From Amycolatopsis regifaucium (GTDB taxonomy: Bacteria; Actinomycetota; Actinomycetes; Mycobacteriales; Pseudonocardiaceae), in contig NZ_LQCI01000003.1 in NCBI RefSeq assembly GCF_001613935.1, positions 478,500-542,499 of the forward strand: a stretch of 64,000 bases of DNA, written 5' to 3'. Each line of letters begins with the position of its first letter. Within the stretch, counting starts at the first letter, position 1. The notes under the pieces are model-generated. The model did no database searches. It saw nothing but the letters and a program-made list of their open reading frames with translations, and had not been told where the DNA came from. Made by a program: the position numbers and the translations under genes. Positions 7,964 through 17,883 of this stretch are shown here, in pieces.

Positions 7964-8671
7964 GTGGCCGAAACCACCCAGTCGAGCGCCGACACCCCCG
8001 AGTACTTTTCGCGTCCTCTGCCGCCGTACGTTTCCAGGCTCGCTTTCGCCGGTGGTCTCGTGCTCACCGGCGTGGTGCTGATCATGACCGTCGGGGTGCA
8101 GCGGCCGGGCGGCGAGGAGCCGCCCCCGCCGCCGCAACCCCAGCCCGCGCTCGCGGTGCCCGACCAGAAGCCGCAGCCCGGGGTGGCGACGCCGCGGGCC
8201 GGGCTCGCCGCGCCGCCCGACCGGCCCACCGTTTCCGACGCCGCCGAACTCGAGACCTGGGCGAAACGGGTGGCCTCGAAGACCCGGCTCCCCGTCGCCG
8301 ATCTGTCCGCTTACGGCCGGGCCGAGATGTGGCTCCGGCGTCAGAAACCGGGCTGTCACCTTTCGTGGGCGACCCTCGCCGGGATCTCCCACGTCGAGGC
8401 GGCGCAGGGCAGGCCGGGCCCGATCACGCTGGCGCCCGACGTCTGGGCCAAGCACTCCATGCGCGCCACCGGCGACGGGAAGCGGCCGGATACGAAGAAC
8501 CTCGACGACGCCGCCTTCGCCACCGCTCGCTACCTGTGCGCCGACGGCGACGACATCGCCACTCCGGCGGGCTGGTGGAAGGCGATGCGGGTCTTCAACC
8601 CGGCCGTCCCCTACGTCCAGGAAGTCTTCAGCGCGGCCGACGCCTACGCGGACGCCAGCGTCGCGCCCTGA
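7964..8671 (+). CDS. Membrane-anchored lytic-transglycosylase-like protein
   Basis: 235 residues from GTG 7964. One membrane segment (about residues 26-46) is followed by a Pro-rich linker (about 50-85) and an extracytoplasmic domain. The segment GCHLSWATLAGISHVEAAQG aligns with GCHIDWALIASIGRIESNHA of the transglycosylase at 13858, keeping the candidate catalytic Glu. The GPTQFIPSTW block of that protein is missing and the domain is shorter, so activity on peptidoglycan is uncertain. The 3' end overlaps the convergent reductase gene by 28 bases. Confidence 0.75.
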   Translation: MAETTQSSADTPEYFSRPLPPYVSRLAFAGGLVLTGVVLIMTVGVQRPGGEEPPPPPQPQPALAVPDQKPQPGVATPRAGLAAPPDRPTVSDAAELETWAKRVASKTRLPVADLSAYGRAEMWLRRQKPGCHLSWATLAGISHVEAAQGRPGPITLAPDVWAKHSMRATGDGKRPDTKNLDDAAFATARYLCADGDDIATPAGWWKAMRVFNPAVPYVQEVFSAADAYADASVAP

Positions 8672-9552
8672 TCTTCCAGGACCAGATCGAAGTTGAGCGC
8701 CGACGCCATCTTGTAGGCCTCCCCGGCCGCGACGACCAGCTGCGCCATCGGATCGACGACGTTGCCCGCCGCCCAGAAGCCGTCCACCTTCGTCCGGCCC
8801 TGCGCGTCCACCGCGACGAAACCGTCTTGGGTGCGCTCGCAGCCGATTTGGGCGAGAAGCTTGTCGTGCGGGACGAACTTCGGGCCGACGAACACGACAT
8901 CGCGTTCGACGAGTTCGCCGTCGACGAGCCGGACCCCGGTCAGCCGGTCGTTTTCGACGGCGAGTTCGGACACCTTCCCGTCGACGATCCGGATGCCCAG
9001 CCCGGTCAGTTTCTCCCGGTCCTCGGCCGAGATCTGCTGTGTGTGCGTGAAGAACGTCAGGTCCTTGCTCCACTGCCAGACGATCAGTGCCTGGTGGACC
9101 GACTTCTCGGAGGTGGCCAGCACGCCGAAGCGCTGATCGCGCACTTCCCACCCGTGGCAGTACGGGCAGTGCAGCACGTCGGTGCCGAAGCGCTCCGCGA
9201 CGCCGGGGACGTCCGGCAGTTCGTCCGCCAGTCCGGTCGTCACCACGATCCGGCGTCCGCTGACGACCCGCCCGCTCGCCAGTTCCACCGCCTTGTCGCG
9301 CCTTAGCCGGTGGACCACGTCCTCGACGATCTCGACGCCGTAGCCGCGGACTTCGTCACGGCCTATCGCCAGCAGTTCTTTGGGTGGAATGCCGTCCCTG
9401 GTCAGGAAACCGTGCGCGTGCGCGGCGGGCGTGTTGCGCGGGGTGCCGGCGTCGATCACGACGACCTCGCGCCGCGCCCGGCCGAGGACCAGCGCCGCGC
9501 TGAGCCCCGCCACGCCGCCACCGATGATCACTACGTCGAATTCGTTGTTCAT
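8644..9552 (-). CDS. NAD(P)/FAD-dependent thioredoxin-reductase-like enzyme with CPYC disulfide
   Basis: 302 residues, the size of low-molecular-weight thioredoxin reductases. FAD-binding IIGGGVAGLSAALVLGRARR lies at residues 8-27. The redox motif is CPYCHGWEV (near residue 135), not the CATC of true TrxB, and the C-terminal FAD motif is near 270. The C-x-x-C-HG-[WY]-E signature is typical of the GliT/HlmI-type dithiol oxidases and their uncharacterised relatives. ATG 9552 is used. It is divergent from an XRE-cupin regulator across a 66-base gap with nested palindromes, which implies direct control. The natural dithiol substrate is unknown. Confidence 0.88.
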   Translation of the reverse strand: MNNEFDVVIIGGGVAGLSAALVLGRARREVVVIDAGTPRNTPAAHAHGFLTRDGIPPKELLAIGRDEVRGYGVEIVEDVVHRLRRDKAVELASGRVVSGRRIVVTTGLADELPDVPGVAERFGTDVLHCPYCHGWEVRDQRFGVLATSEKSVHQALIVWQWSKDLTFFTHTQQISAEDREKLTGLGIRIVDGKVSELAVENDRLTGVRLVDGELVERDVVFVGPKFVPHDKLLAQIGCERTQDGFVAVDAQGRTKVDGFWAAGNVVDPMAQLVVAAGEAYKMASALNFDLVLEDQGATLASA

Positions 9553-9583
9553 GGTCCCGAGCATCCGGATTCCGCGGAAGTGT

Positions 9584-9610
9584 GGCAAAGTTCTTTGCCG
9601 ATTTGGCAAA
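9584..9610. promoter_or_regulatory. Two overlapping perfect palindromes in the divergent promoter
   Basis: GGCAAAG-TT-CTTTGCC (9584-9599) overlaps TTTGCC-GATTT-GGCAAA (9594-9610). Both have perfect arms and share the central CTTTGCC. They sit between a reductase gene and an XRE-cupin regulator and end nine bases before the regulator ATG, so they are a good candidate operator for that regulator, probably autoregulated. Confidence 0.6.
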
Positions 9611-9618
9611 CTGGGTTC

Positions 9619-10188
9619 ATGCAGGACATCGAACGGCGGCTCGCCGAGGTCGGCCCGAGGCTCAAGCAGCTTCGCAAGGAACGCGGCACCACCCTCTCCG
9701 CGCTCTCGGAGGCGACGGGGATCTCCGCCAGCACGCTCTCCCGGCTCGAATCGGGCTCGCGCAAGGCCACCCTGGAACTGCTGCTGACGTTGTCGGAGGC
9801 GCATCAGGTCCCGCTCGACGAACTGGTCGGCGAACCCGAGCCCAGCGACCCGCGGATCCGGATGAAGCCGCAGAAATTCGGCCGGTTCACCGCCTGGCCG
9901 CTCAGCGCGCAGCCAGGGCAGCCGCAGGCGTTCAAACTGCTGATCCCGGTCGAGGACATCGAACCGGTGCAACGGACGCACGAGGGCTACGAGTGGATGT
10001 ACGTCCTCAGCGGCCGTTTGCGGGCGGTGCTCGGCGACCGTGACTTCACGATGGGGCCGGGCGAGGCCGCCGAATTCGACACGCGGGTGCCGCACTGGTT
10101 CGGCAGTGCGGGGCCGGGGCCGGTGGAACTGCTGGTGCTGTTCGGCAAACAGGGCGAGCGCGCCCACCTGCGGGCCAAGTCGAAATGA
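9619..10188 (+). CDS. XRE-type regulator with C-terminal cupin domain
   Basis: 189 residues. Helix-turn-helix at about residues 14-66 (LKQLRKERGTTLSALSEATG, then ISASTLSRLESGSRKATLE). The cupin_2 domain spans about 110-180 (HEGYEWMYVLSGRLRAVLGD, MGPGEAAEFDTRVPHWFG). Such one-component regulators sense a small ligand or metal in the cupin. It is divergent from the CPYC reductase and probably controls it through the nested palindromes upstream. Confidence 0.93.
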   Translation: MQDIERRLAEVGPRLKQLRKERGTTLSALSEATGISASTLSRLESGSRKATLELLLTLSEAHQVPLDELVGEPEPSDPRIRMKPQKFGRFTAWPLSAQPGQPQAFKLLIPVEDIEPVQRTHEGYEWMYVLSGRLRAVLGDRDFTMGPGEAAEFDTRVPHWFGSAGPGPVELLVLFGKQGERAHLRAKSK

Positions 10189-10207
10189 GAGCAAAGGTCC
10201 CTTGCTC
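10189..10207. repeat. Single-unit intergenic palindrome (AGCAAAGGTCCCTTGCT type)
   Basis: GAGCAAAGGTCCCTTGCTC begins right after the TGA of the XRE-cupin gene. The unit is a quasi-palindrome with a GG-T-CC core and recurs, as an inverted pair, at 43859 and 62526 and as single or decayed units at 51955 and 55139. It may act as a short terminator stem. Confidence 0.6.
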
Positions 10208-10233
10208 CCGCGACGACGGCGGCGGGGCCTGGG

Positions 10234-10647
10234 TCAGTCCCGCAGCGCGATCCGCGCGCTGACCTCGCTGATCGCTTCCAGGTATTCCGGGATCGGATGC
10301 ATCGCCGACGCGATCCGCATCTGCGCGAGCGCCTCGGTCAACCGGCCGAGGCGCTGGAGGGTCCGACCCAGCACGAACCGCGCGTAATGATCGGTGGGGT
10401 CCAGTTCCAGCACCCGGGTGAAGGCGCGTTCGGCCCGGCGCAACTGTGCGGAGTGGAAGTACGCGCGACCGGCCAGCAACTGCACGCTCGGTTTGTCGGT
10501 TTCGTCCTCCAGCAGCGGCTCGAGGGCCTTGAGGGCGTCGAGCGGCCTGCGGCTTTCGACCAGCGCCTCCGCCTGTCGGAAGGCGCGGAACCGGGATTCG
10601 CCGGACGAGTCCGGACCGGTTTCTGGGGCGGGTTCGGCATCCATCAT
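10234..10647 (-). CDS. Tetratricopeptide repeat protein
   Basis: 137 residues with at least two TPR motifs, for example PSVQLLAGRAYFHSAQLRRA, ERAFTRVLELDPTDHYARFV and LGRTLQRLGRLTEALAQM. There is no signal peptide or membrane segment, so it is likely cytosolic. ATG 10647 is preferred to 10659 because GGAG lies six bases upstream. TPR domains mediate protein contacts; the partner is unknown. The 3' end faces the XRE-cupin gene. Confidence 0.85.
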   Translation of the reverse strand: MMDAEPAPETGPDSSGESRFRAFRQAEALVESRRPLDALKALEPLLEDETDKPSVQLLAGRAYFHSAQLRRAERAFTRVLELDPTDHYARFVLGRTLQRLGRLTEALAQMRIASAMHPIPEYLEAISEVSARIALRD

Positions 10648-10719
10648 GGTCCGCTCCACGATACGCCGGGGCAGGGTCGTTCACGAGGCGCTGAAACGGT
10701 CATGGTGGACTGTCTCGCC

Positions 10720-11208
10720 ATGAGCAGTGCCGAAGCGGATAGGCCCGAGAACGAGTCCGGCTACGTCGGGCTCGCGCCGTACCTCTACTACACCGACGCG
10801 ACCGAAGCGGTCGAGTGGCTGGTCAGAGTGTTCGGGTTCACCGAGGAGGTGCGCTTCGCCGACGCCTCCGGTGAAGTGTTCCAGGCCACGCTGTGCGCCG
10901 GTCCGGCGAAGATCCAGCTGGCCGGGGTCGGTCCCGGATACTGGGAGGCCAAGGGTGTCGACGGCCCGGTCGGCCAGCTGAACATCGTCTACGTCCCCGA
11001 CGCCGACGCCCAGTACGAGCGGGTCCGCGCCGCGTTGGGCGACGACGCCGACCTCGACGCTCCGCAAGATCAGCCCTACGGTGCCCGCGTGTTCACCGTC
11101 TCCGACATCGGCGGCAACAGCTGGACGTTCTGGCAGCAGTTCTCCGACACCGTCGAGCTCCCCTCGGGCTGGCGGGAGATCCGGGCGCACGAACCGCCTT
11201 CGGAGTGA
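10720..11208 (+). CDS. VOC (glyoxalase/bleomycin resistance) family protein
   Basis: 162 residues. After a short acidic N-terminus comes the VOC pattern: LAPYLYYTDATEAVEWLVRV, FGFTEEVRFADASGEV, and later YGARVFTVSDIGGNSWTFWQ. A single VOC module normally dimerises to make a metal site. An in-frame ATG at 10702 could add six residues. The function could be dioxygenase, isomerase or ligand binding; nothing nearby narrows it. Confidence 0.82.
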   Translation: MSSAEADRPENESGYVGLAPYLYYTDATEAVEWLVRVFGFTEEVRFADASGEVFQATLCAGPAKIQLAGVGPGYWEAKGVDGPVGQLNIVYVPDADAQYERVRAALGDDADLDAPQDQPYGARVFTVSDIGGNSWTFWQQFSDTVELPSGWREIRAHEPPSE

Positions 11209-11254
11209 GCGCTGTGGCGCGTGCCTCCAACGGGTGAACAGCGCCGACGGCTAG

Positions 11255-12586
<1,332 letters not shown>

Positions 12587-12592
12587 GCAGGC

Positions 12593-13135
12593 ATGGCGGA
12601 CCGGGGGAGGGCGCGGACCCGTCGTAGCGGGCGCGCGGGTGGCGGAGGCGGCTCCAGCAGGGGCCGCCGACCGGAGCGCGCCCGGCGGACCACGACGACG
12701 GAGGTCCGCGCCCGAACCCGGCTGCGCCGCAGCCTCGCGGCGAAACGCGCGTCGGGCGCCGCGAAGGTGCTCGGCATGTCCACCACCCGCCGGGCCGCGG
12801 TGGTGGCGATCGTGGTGTGCGCGCTCGCGTTCACCATCGCCGTCCCGCTGCGCACGTACCTCAGCCAGAAGTCCGAGGTGAGCGAGCAGCAGCAGTTGCA
12901 GTCCGAACTGCAGCGGAGCGTCGCCCAGCTGGAGGGCCGCAAGGCCGAGCTGAGCGACCCGGCGCAGATCGAGGCCGAGGCCCGCAAGCGGTTCGGTTTC
13001 GTGAAACCCGGTGAGACGCCGTACATCGTGCAGCTGCCCGAAGACAAGGCGCCCGAGCAGGGCGAGCAAGGCCAGCAGCCGGTGCCCGCGGGCTCCTGGT
13101 ACGAGAAGCTGTGGGATCAGGTCGCGGGCGGCTGA
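12593..13135 (+). CDS. ftsB: FtsB/DivIC septum formation initiator family protein
   Basis: 180 residues, starting six bases after eno. The N-terminal 60 residues are strongly basic and disordered (R/G/T-rich). One membrane segment lies at about 68-85 (AVVAIVVCALAFTIAV), followed by a coiled coil at 90-125 (EVSEQQQLQSELQRSVAQLE) and the FtsB-like EAEARKRFGFVKPGETPYIV. It is a bitopic divisome protein that bridges FtsQ and FtsL. The long basic N-terminus is usual in actinobacterial members. Confidence 0.92.
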   Translation: MADRGRARTRRSGRAGGGGGSSRGRRPERARRTTTTEVRARTRLRRSLAAKRASGAAKVLGMSTTRRAAVVAIVVCALAFTIAVPLRTYLSQKSEVSEQQQLQSELQRSVAQLEGRKAELSDPAQIEAEARKRFGFVKPGETPYIVQLPEDKAPEQGEQGQQPVPAGSWYEKLWDQVAGG

Positions 13136-13163
13136 GCTCGGGGCCCCGGTTAGCCTTGGTGGC

Positions 13164-13673
13164 GTGAACAGCACGGAAAAGTCTTCTTATGAGCCTGTGA
13201 CCGACGCCGACCGCGAGATCATCGCGGAACAGCTCGGCCGGGCACCCCGTGCGCTGCGCGCCGTCGCCGCGCGCTGCCCGAGCGGCCACCCGTCGGTCGT
13301 GCAGACCAGCCCCCGCCTCGACGACGGCACTCCCTTCCCGACGCTCTACTACTTGACCTGCCCGAAGCTGACCTCGATGGTCGGCACCCTCGAGGCGTCC
13401 GGGCTGATGAAGGAAATGACCGACCGGCTCTCGGAAGACCCCGAGCTGGCCGCCGCCTACCAGCGGACCCACGAGAGCTACCTCGCCGAACGCGACGCCA
13501 TCGATTCGCTCGGCCACGAGGTCAGCGCGGGCGGGATGCCCGGTCGCGTCAAGTGCCTGCACGTCCACCTGGCGCACACGCTCGCCGTCGGTCCTGGAGT
13601 GAACCCGTTCGGGGACGAGACCCTCGCGCTGCTCAAAGCGAATGGGTGGCCGTCGGGCGACTGTCAGGGGTAA
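13164..13673 (+). CDS. DUF501 domain protein
   Basis: 169 residues from GTG 13164. The family-wide blocks are RAVAARCPSGHPSVVQTSPR, GTPFPTLYYLTCPKLTSMVG and GGMPGRVKCLHVHLAHTLA, with conserved cysteines and histidines that suggest a metal site. DUF501 sits between ftsB and ppx in most actinobacteria, but its function is not established. A small GC-rich hairpin (13675-13689) follows the stop. Confidence 0.92.
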   Translation: MNSTEKSSYEPVTDADREIIAEQLGRAPRALRAVAARCPSGHPSVVQTSPRLDDGTPFPTLYYLTCPKLTSMVGTLEASGLMKEMTDRLSEDPELAAAYQRTHESYLAERDAIDSLGHEVSAGGMPGRVKCLHVHLAHTLAVGPGVNPFGDETLALLKANGWPSGDCQG

Positions 13674-13857
13674 CACCCGCCCCGCGGGTACAGATAGTTC
13701 CTCCAGGTGGGTTAATTCACCCGTTGAAGACCGACTGGTCTCCCCTTTAGGGTGAAACCGGTCACCGCATGCGGCAGGCTGGGCACCAGGTGCGGGTTTT
13801 CTGGGTGGGCAAGGAACGGATTCGCCGGATCGCGATCCGCCGGGAGGGTTCTGAGGT
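13674..13857 (+). promoter_or_regulatory. Structured leader region before the transglycosylase gene
   Basis: These 184 bases contain several short dyads: ACCCGC-CCC-GCGGGT (13675-13689), GACC-GACT-GGTC, CCC-TTTA-GGG and GGTGA...TCACC. Actinobacterial cell-wall hydrolase genes often carry a cyclic-di-AMP (ydaO) riboswitch, and GGGTGAAACC is faintly reminiscent of one element. I cannot reconstruct the full consensus, so only a structured leader is claimed. Confidence 0.3.
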
Positions 13858-15024
13858 ATGCGCGTGAGGCACGTGCCAGGCGCGGTGACCGGTCATGTCC
13901 GGAGACTGTGTCTCCGGCACCGCACGATCGCCGCGGTGGCCGGGGGTGTCCTCGCCATCGTCCCGGCCGGTGCCGCGGTCGTCGGGGCCGGCAGCTGGGC
14001 CGCGACGGCGAGCACGATCCATTCCGACGACGTCGCCCTTGTCGGCGGCTATGACCCGAAGAACCCGCTCGTCCAGCAGATCGGTGTCGACGGCAGCCTG
14101 CCGAACGCGCCGACCCCGCTCCCGCTCCCCGCGGACGAACTCCCCAACGGACCGCTTGGCATCCCCGTGACCGCGCTCGCCGCGTATCGCAAGGCCGCCG
14201 ACATCCTCATCGCCGAACAGCCCGGTTGTCACATCGACTGGGCGCTGATCGCGAGTATCGGCCGGATCGAGTCCAATCACGCGCGCGGCGGTTTCGTCGA
14301 CGCGAAGGGCAACACTCTCGAACCGATTCTGGGCCCGCAGCTCAACGGTGCCGGTCCGTTCGCGGCCATCCCGGACACCGACGGCGGCAAATACGACGGT
14401 GACGCCGTCTGGGATCGCGCCGTCGGCCCGACGCAGTTCATCCCGTCCACGTGGGCCGCTTACGCCTCCGACGGCAACGATGACGGCGAGTCCGATCCGA
14501 ACAACATCTTCGACGCGGCGCTGGGCACCGGCCGGTACCTGTGCTCGGGCGGGCTCGATCTGTCCAAACCGGACCAGTTGCGCGCGGCCGTGTTCCGCTA
14601 CAACAACTCCGACACGTATGTGAACACGGTCATCATCTGGGCCGAGGCCTACCGCACGGGCGTGCTGCCGACGCCGGACAGCAAGGTGCCGATCGGCGCG
14701 CCGAACGCCGCGGCCGCTCCGCCGCCTGCTTCGGTGCCGCCGCCTCCGGTGCCGCCGACGCCGCCCGGTTCGGTGACGCCGCCGCCTTCGAGTTCAGCGC
14801 CGCCGACGATCTCGAAATCGTCCACGTCTCCGTCGAAGCCGGGAACCACCTCGAATACCTCGACTTCGCCGACCACGACGCCGCTTCCGCCCTGTCCGAC
14901 TCCGACAGCGTCGACGACGCCGTCCAGCTCGTCCAGCCCGACGACTACCCCGGCGCCGACTTGCACCCCGTCACCACCGGCGGGCAACTCGTCCGGCGAG
15001 AATTCGGTGAAGCCGACTGGCTAG
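13858..15024 (+). CDS. Secreted lytic murein transglycosylase
   Basis: 388 residues. A basic N-terminus and hydrophobic segment (about 24-50) target it for export. The MltB-like catalytic domain spans about 105-270: GCHIDWALIASIGRIESNHA with the candidate catalytic Glu near 141, VGPTQFIPSTWAAYASDGND, then NIFDAALGTGRYLC and RYNNSDTYVNTVIIWAEAY. The last 110 residues are a Pro/Ser/Thr-rich tail likely lying in the cell wall. It cleaves glycan strands. It is inserted between DUF501 and ppx, genes often adjacent elsewhere. Confidence 0.92.
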   Translation: MRVRHVPGAVTGHVRRLCLRHRTIAAVAGGVLAIVPAGAAVVGAGSWAATASTIHSDDVALVGGYDPKNPLVQQIGVDGSLPNAPTPLPLPADELPNGPLGIPVTALAAYRKAADILIAEQPGCHIDWALIASIGRIESNHARGGFVDAKGNTLEPILGPQLNGAGPFAAIPDTDGGKYDGDAVWDRAVGPTQFIPSTWAAYASDGNDDGESDPNNIFDAALGTGRYLCSGGLDLSKPDQLRAAVFRYNNSDTYVNTVIIWAEAYRTGVLPTPDSKVPIGAPNAAAAPPPASVPPPPVPPTPPGSVTPPPSSSAPPTISKSSTSPSKPGTTSNTSTSPTTTPLPPCPTPTASTTPSSSSSPTTTPAPTCTPSPPAGNSSGENSVKPTG

Positions 15025-15033
15025 GCTGAACGT

Positions 15034-15987
15034 ATGCCTCGTGTTGCCGCGATCGACTGTGGGACCAACTCCATCCGTCTGCTCGTCGCCGAGCTGACCC
15101 CCCGCCACGACGGGACGGTCGACCTGCGCGACCTGCACCGCGAGATGCGGATCGTCCGCCTCGGCCAGGGTGTGGACGCCACCGGCAGGCTGGCCCCCGA
15201 GGCGCTCGAACGCACCCGTAAGGCGCTGGCGGACTACACGATCGCCGCGCGCCGCAAAGGTGTCGAGAAGGTCCGCATGGTCGCGACGTCGGCGACCCGC
15301 GACGCGAGCAATCGTGATGAGTTCTTCGCGATGACGCGTGAGGTGCTGGGCACCGAGGCCGAAGTCATCAGCGGCGACGAAGAGGCCCGGCTGTCCTTCA
15401 CCGGCGCCGTCGGCGAGCAGGACCCCGACGACGGCCCGTTCGTGGTGGTCGACGTCGGCGGCGGCTCGACCGAACTCGTCGTCGGCACCTGGGACGGCCG
15501 CCAGGCCGAGGTCATCGCCGCGAAGTCGGTCGACATCGGCTGCGTGCGGATCACCGAACGCGCGCTGAAGTCCGACCCGCCCTCCGCCGCCGAGATCGCC
15601 GAAGCCCGCGAGCTGGCCGCCAAGGTGCTCTCCGAAGCCTTCGACGTCGTGGACGTGTCCACGGCCAAGACATGGATCGGTGTCGCCGGTACGGTCACCA
15701 CCCTGACCGCGGTGGCACAGGGCCTCTCGGAGTACGACTCCGAACGCACCCACCTCTCGAAGCTCTCCCACGCCGACATCGACCGGGTCGCGCGATCGCT
15801 TCTCACGGCCGACCACGCGACCCGTGCCGCGAACCCGGTGATCCACCCCGGCCGGGTCGACGTGATCGGCGGCGGATCGGTCATCGTGCAGGTGCTGGCC
15901 GAACAGTTCGCCACGCGCAGTGGTCCCGACGAGTTGGTGGTCTCCGAGCACGACATCCTCGACGGGATCGCGCTCTCCCTGGCCTGA
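15034..15987 (+). CDS. ppx: Exopolyphosphatase / pppGpp phosphatase (Ppx/GppA family)
   Basis: 317 residues, the short actinobacterial form without the C-terminal HD domain. The sugar-kinase-fold phosphate loops are present: AIDCGTNSIRLLVAE at residues 6-20 and VVVDVGGGSTELVVG near 136-150, with catalytic-type Glu in ISGDEEARLSF near 112. It hydrolyses polyphosphate and/or pppGpp in the cytosol. It starts nine bases after the transglycosylase gene. Confidence 0.95.
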   Translation: MPRVAAIDCGTNSIRLLVAELTPRHDGTVDLRDLHREMRIVRLGQGVDATGRLAPEALERTRKALADYTIAARRKGVEKVRMVATSATRDASNRDEFFAMTREVLGTEAEVISGDEEARLSFTGAVGEQDPDDGPFVVVDVGGGSTELVVGTWDGRQAEVIAAKSVDIGCVRITERALKSDPPSAAEIAEARELAAKVLSEAFDVVDVSTAKTWIGVAGTVTTLTAVAQGLSEYDSERTHLSKLSHADIDRVARSLLTADHATRAANPVIHPGRVDVIGGGSVIVQVLAEQFATRSGPDELVVSEHDILDGIALSLA

Positions 15988-16244
15988 GAATGTCGATTTC
16001 TCTTATGTGACGCCATTTCTTTCGGTGATCACTCGGTGACCTCCTGTCCGGGTTGGGCCGTTCGGCGCAGCACGGCTCCTACCAACGTTGTGCTCTGACC
16101 GGGTGGTCGGGGAGACCGTCACACATTTGCAACACCAACGCACTGTGATCGGCTTCACGTGTCCCATAGCGTCGTCTCACCTTCTGGACGGCAGGGCGCG
16201 ACCAGCGCTCGCCGGACGATCCGACGACGAGAGTTGGAGTGGAC

Positions 16245-17861
16245 ATGCGGGCTTCACGCGGGTTCTGGGGAGCGACGGCGGTGGTGGCCACGGCGGCCAT
16301 GCTGCTGACGGCCTGTGGAGGTGGTGGATCCAGCGAAGACAAGGGCTCCGGCGCCACCGACGCCAACGCGGCGGTCTCGGTCTACGGCACCGAGCCGGAG
16401 AACACGCTGATCCCCGCCAACACCAACGAACTCGGCGGCTCCAAAGCCCTCAAGCCGGTCTTCTCGGCGTTGGTCGGCTACAAATCCGACACGGCCGAAC
16501 CGTACAACCTGATGGCCGAATCGATCACCACGACCGATTCGAAGGTCTTCGACATCAAGATCAAAAAGGGCTGGAAGTTCCACGACGGGACCGAAGTCAA
16601 GGCGAAGAACTTCGTCGACGCGTGGAACTACAGCGCGAACGGCAAGAACGGCATGCAGAACGCGTCGTTCTTCGAGCAGATCCAGGGCTACGACGAAATC
16701 AGCGCCAAAGAGCCGACGGTCAAGGAGATGTCCGGGCTCAAGGTCGTGAACGACTACGAGTTCCAGGTCACCCTCAAGGGCCCGTTCTCGGTGTTCGCCA
16801 CCAAGATCGGCTACCTCGCCTTCGCGCCGCTCCCGGACAAGTTCTTCGCCGACCCGGAGGCGTTCGCCAAGGCACCCATCGGAAACGGGCCGCTGAAGTT
16901 CGTTTCACGCACGCCCAACCAGAACATGAAGCTCACTCGGTTCGACGAGTACCAGGGCGAGGACAAGGTCAAGTTCAAGGACCTCGAAGTCCGCATCTAC
17001 ACCAGCCAGGAAACCGCGTACCAGGACCTGCTGAGCAACCGCCTCGACTTCATGGAGGCGCTCCCGCCGGCGGCGAAGGCCGGCGGCAAGTACAAGACCG
17101 ACCTCGGTGAGCGGCTGGTCGAAGGAAACCTGCTCGGCATCAGCGCGCTCGCCATCCCCTACTACGTCCCGGGTTACAACAACCTGGACCTGCGTAAGGC
17201 GATCTCGCTGGCCATCGACCGCGAGCAGATCGTCAAGACCGTCATGAACGACACCTACGCGCCCGCCGACGGTTACGTTTCGCGCGGTATCGAGGGCTAC
17301 CGGCCCGGTGTTTGCGAGTTCTGCAAGTTCGATCCGGTGAAGGCCAAGGAGTTCTGGGCGAAGTCCGGGTACACCGGCAAGCTGACCATCGCCTCGAACG
17401 CGGACGGCGGCCGTAAGGAACCGCTGGTCGCGGCGTGCAACAGCATCAAGAACGCGCTCGGCGTCGAATGCGACTTCGTCCCGGCGACCGACTTCGGCCA
17501 GTGGCGCAGCATCGTCAACGGCAGGAAGCTGACCGGCATGGGCCGCTCCGACTGGTCGGCCGACTACCCGTCGATCGAGAACTACCTGAACCCGCGCTAC
17601 AAGAGCACCGGTTCCTCCAACGACTCGACGTACAACAACCCGGCCGTCGACGCGCTGCTGAACCAGGCGGACCAGACCGCCGACAAGGCGGCCGCGATCA
17701 AGCTGTACCAGCAGGCCGAGGACCTGATCGCGAAGGACCTGCCGCAGATCCCGGTGTGGGAGGAAAAGGGCGTCGGTGGCAAGTCGAACCGGCTGAAGGT
17801 CGCGAAGCTCGACTTCGGCCGCCTCGCGGACTACTCGTCCATTGAGGTCGCCGCGAAGTAG
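16245..17861 (+). CDS. oppA: Oligopeptide ABC transporter substrate-binding lipoprotein
   Basis: 538 residues, family 5 solute-binding protein. The signal peptide ends in a lipobox (LLTAC, cysteine near residue 24). Family blocks include KKGWKFHDGTEVKAKNFVDA near 108-127, GNGPLKFVSRTP near 212, and LRKAISLAIDREQIVKT near 317-333. ATG 16245 is chosen over GTG 16239 because GGAG lies five bases before it. It binds peptides and delivers them to OppBC. The 257-base gap upstream is a likely promoter region, but no clear elements stand out. Confidence 0.94.
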   Translation: MRASRGFWGATAVVATAAMLLTACGGGGSSEDKGSGATDANAAVSVYGTEPENTLIPANTNELGGSKALKPVFSALVGYKSDTAEPYNLMAESITTTDSKVFDIKIKKGWKFHDGTEVKAKNFVDAWNYSANGKNGMQNASFFEQIQGYDEISAKEPTVKEMSGLKVVNDYEFQVTLKGPFSVFATKIGYLAFAPLPDKFFADPEAFAKAPIGNGPLKFVSRTPNQNMKLTRFDEYQGEDKVKFKDLEVRIYTSQETAYQDLLSNRLDFMEALPPAAKAGGKYKTDLGERLVEGNLLGISALAIPYYVPGYNNLDLRKAISLAIDREQIVKTVMNDTYAPADGYVSRGIEGYRPGVCEFCKFDPVKAKEFWAKSGYTGKLTIASNADGGRKEPLVAACNSIKNALGVECDFVPATDFGQWRSIVNGRKLTGMGRSDWSADYPSIENYLNPRYKSTGSSNDSTYNNPAVDALLNQADQTADKAAAIKLYQQAEDLIAKDLPQIPVWEEKGVGGKSNRLKVAKLDFGRLADYSSIEVAAK

Positions 17862-17883
17862 AGCACCGCGCGGGACTCCGTGC

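Noticed and set aside
13674..13857. A full cyclic-di-AMP (ydaO) riboswitch before the transglycosylase
   Set aside because: Only one short element is reminiscent; the pseudo-symmetric stems and conserved loops could not be laid out, so only a structured leader is reported.
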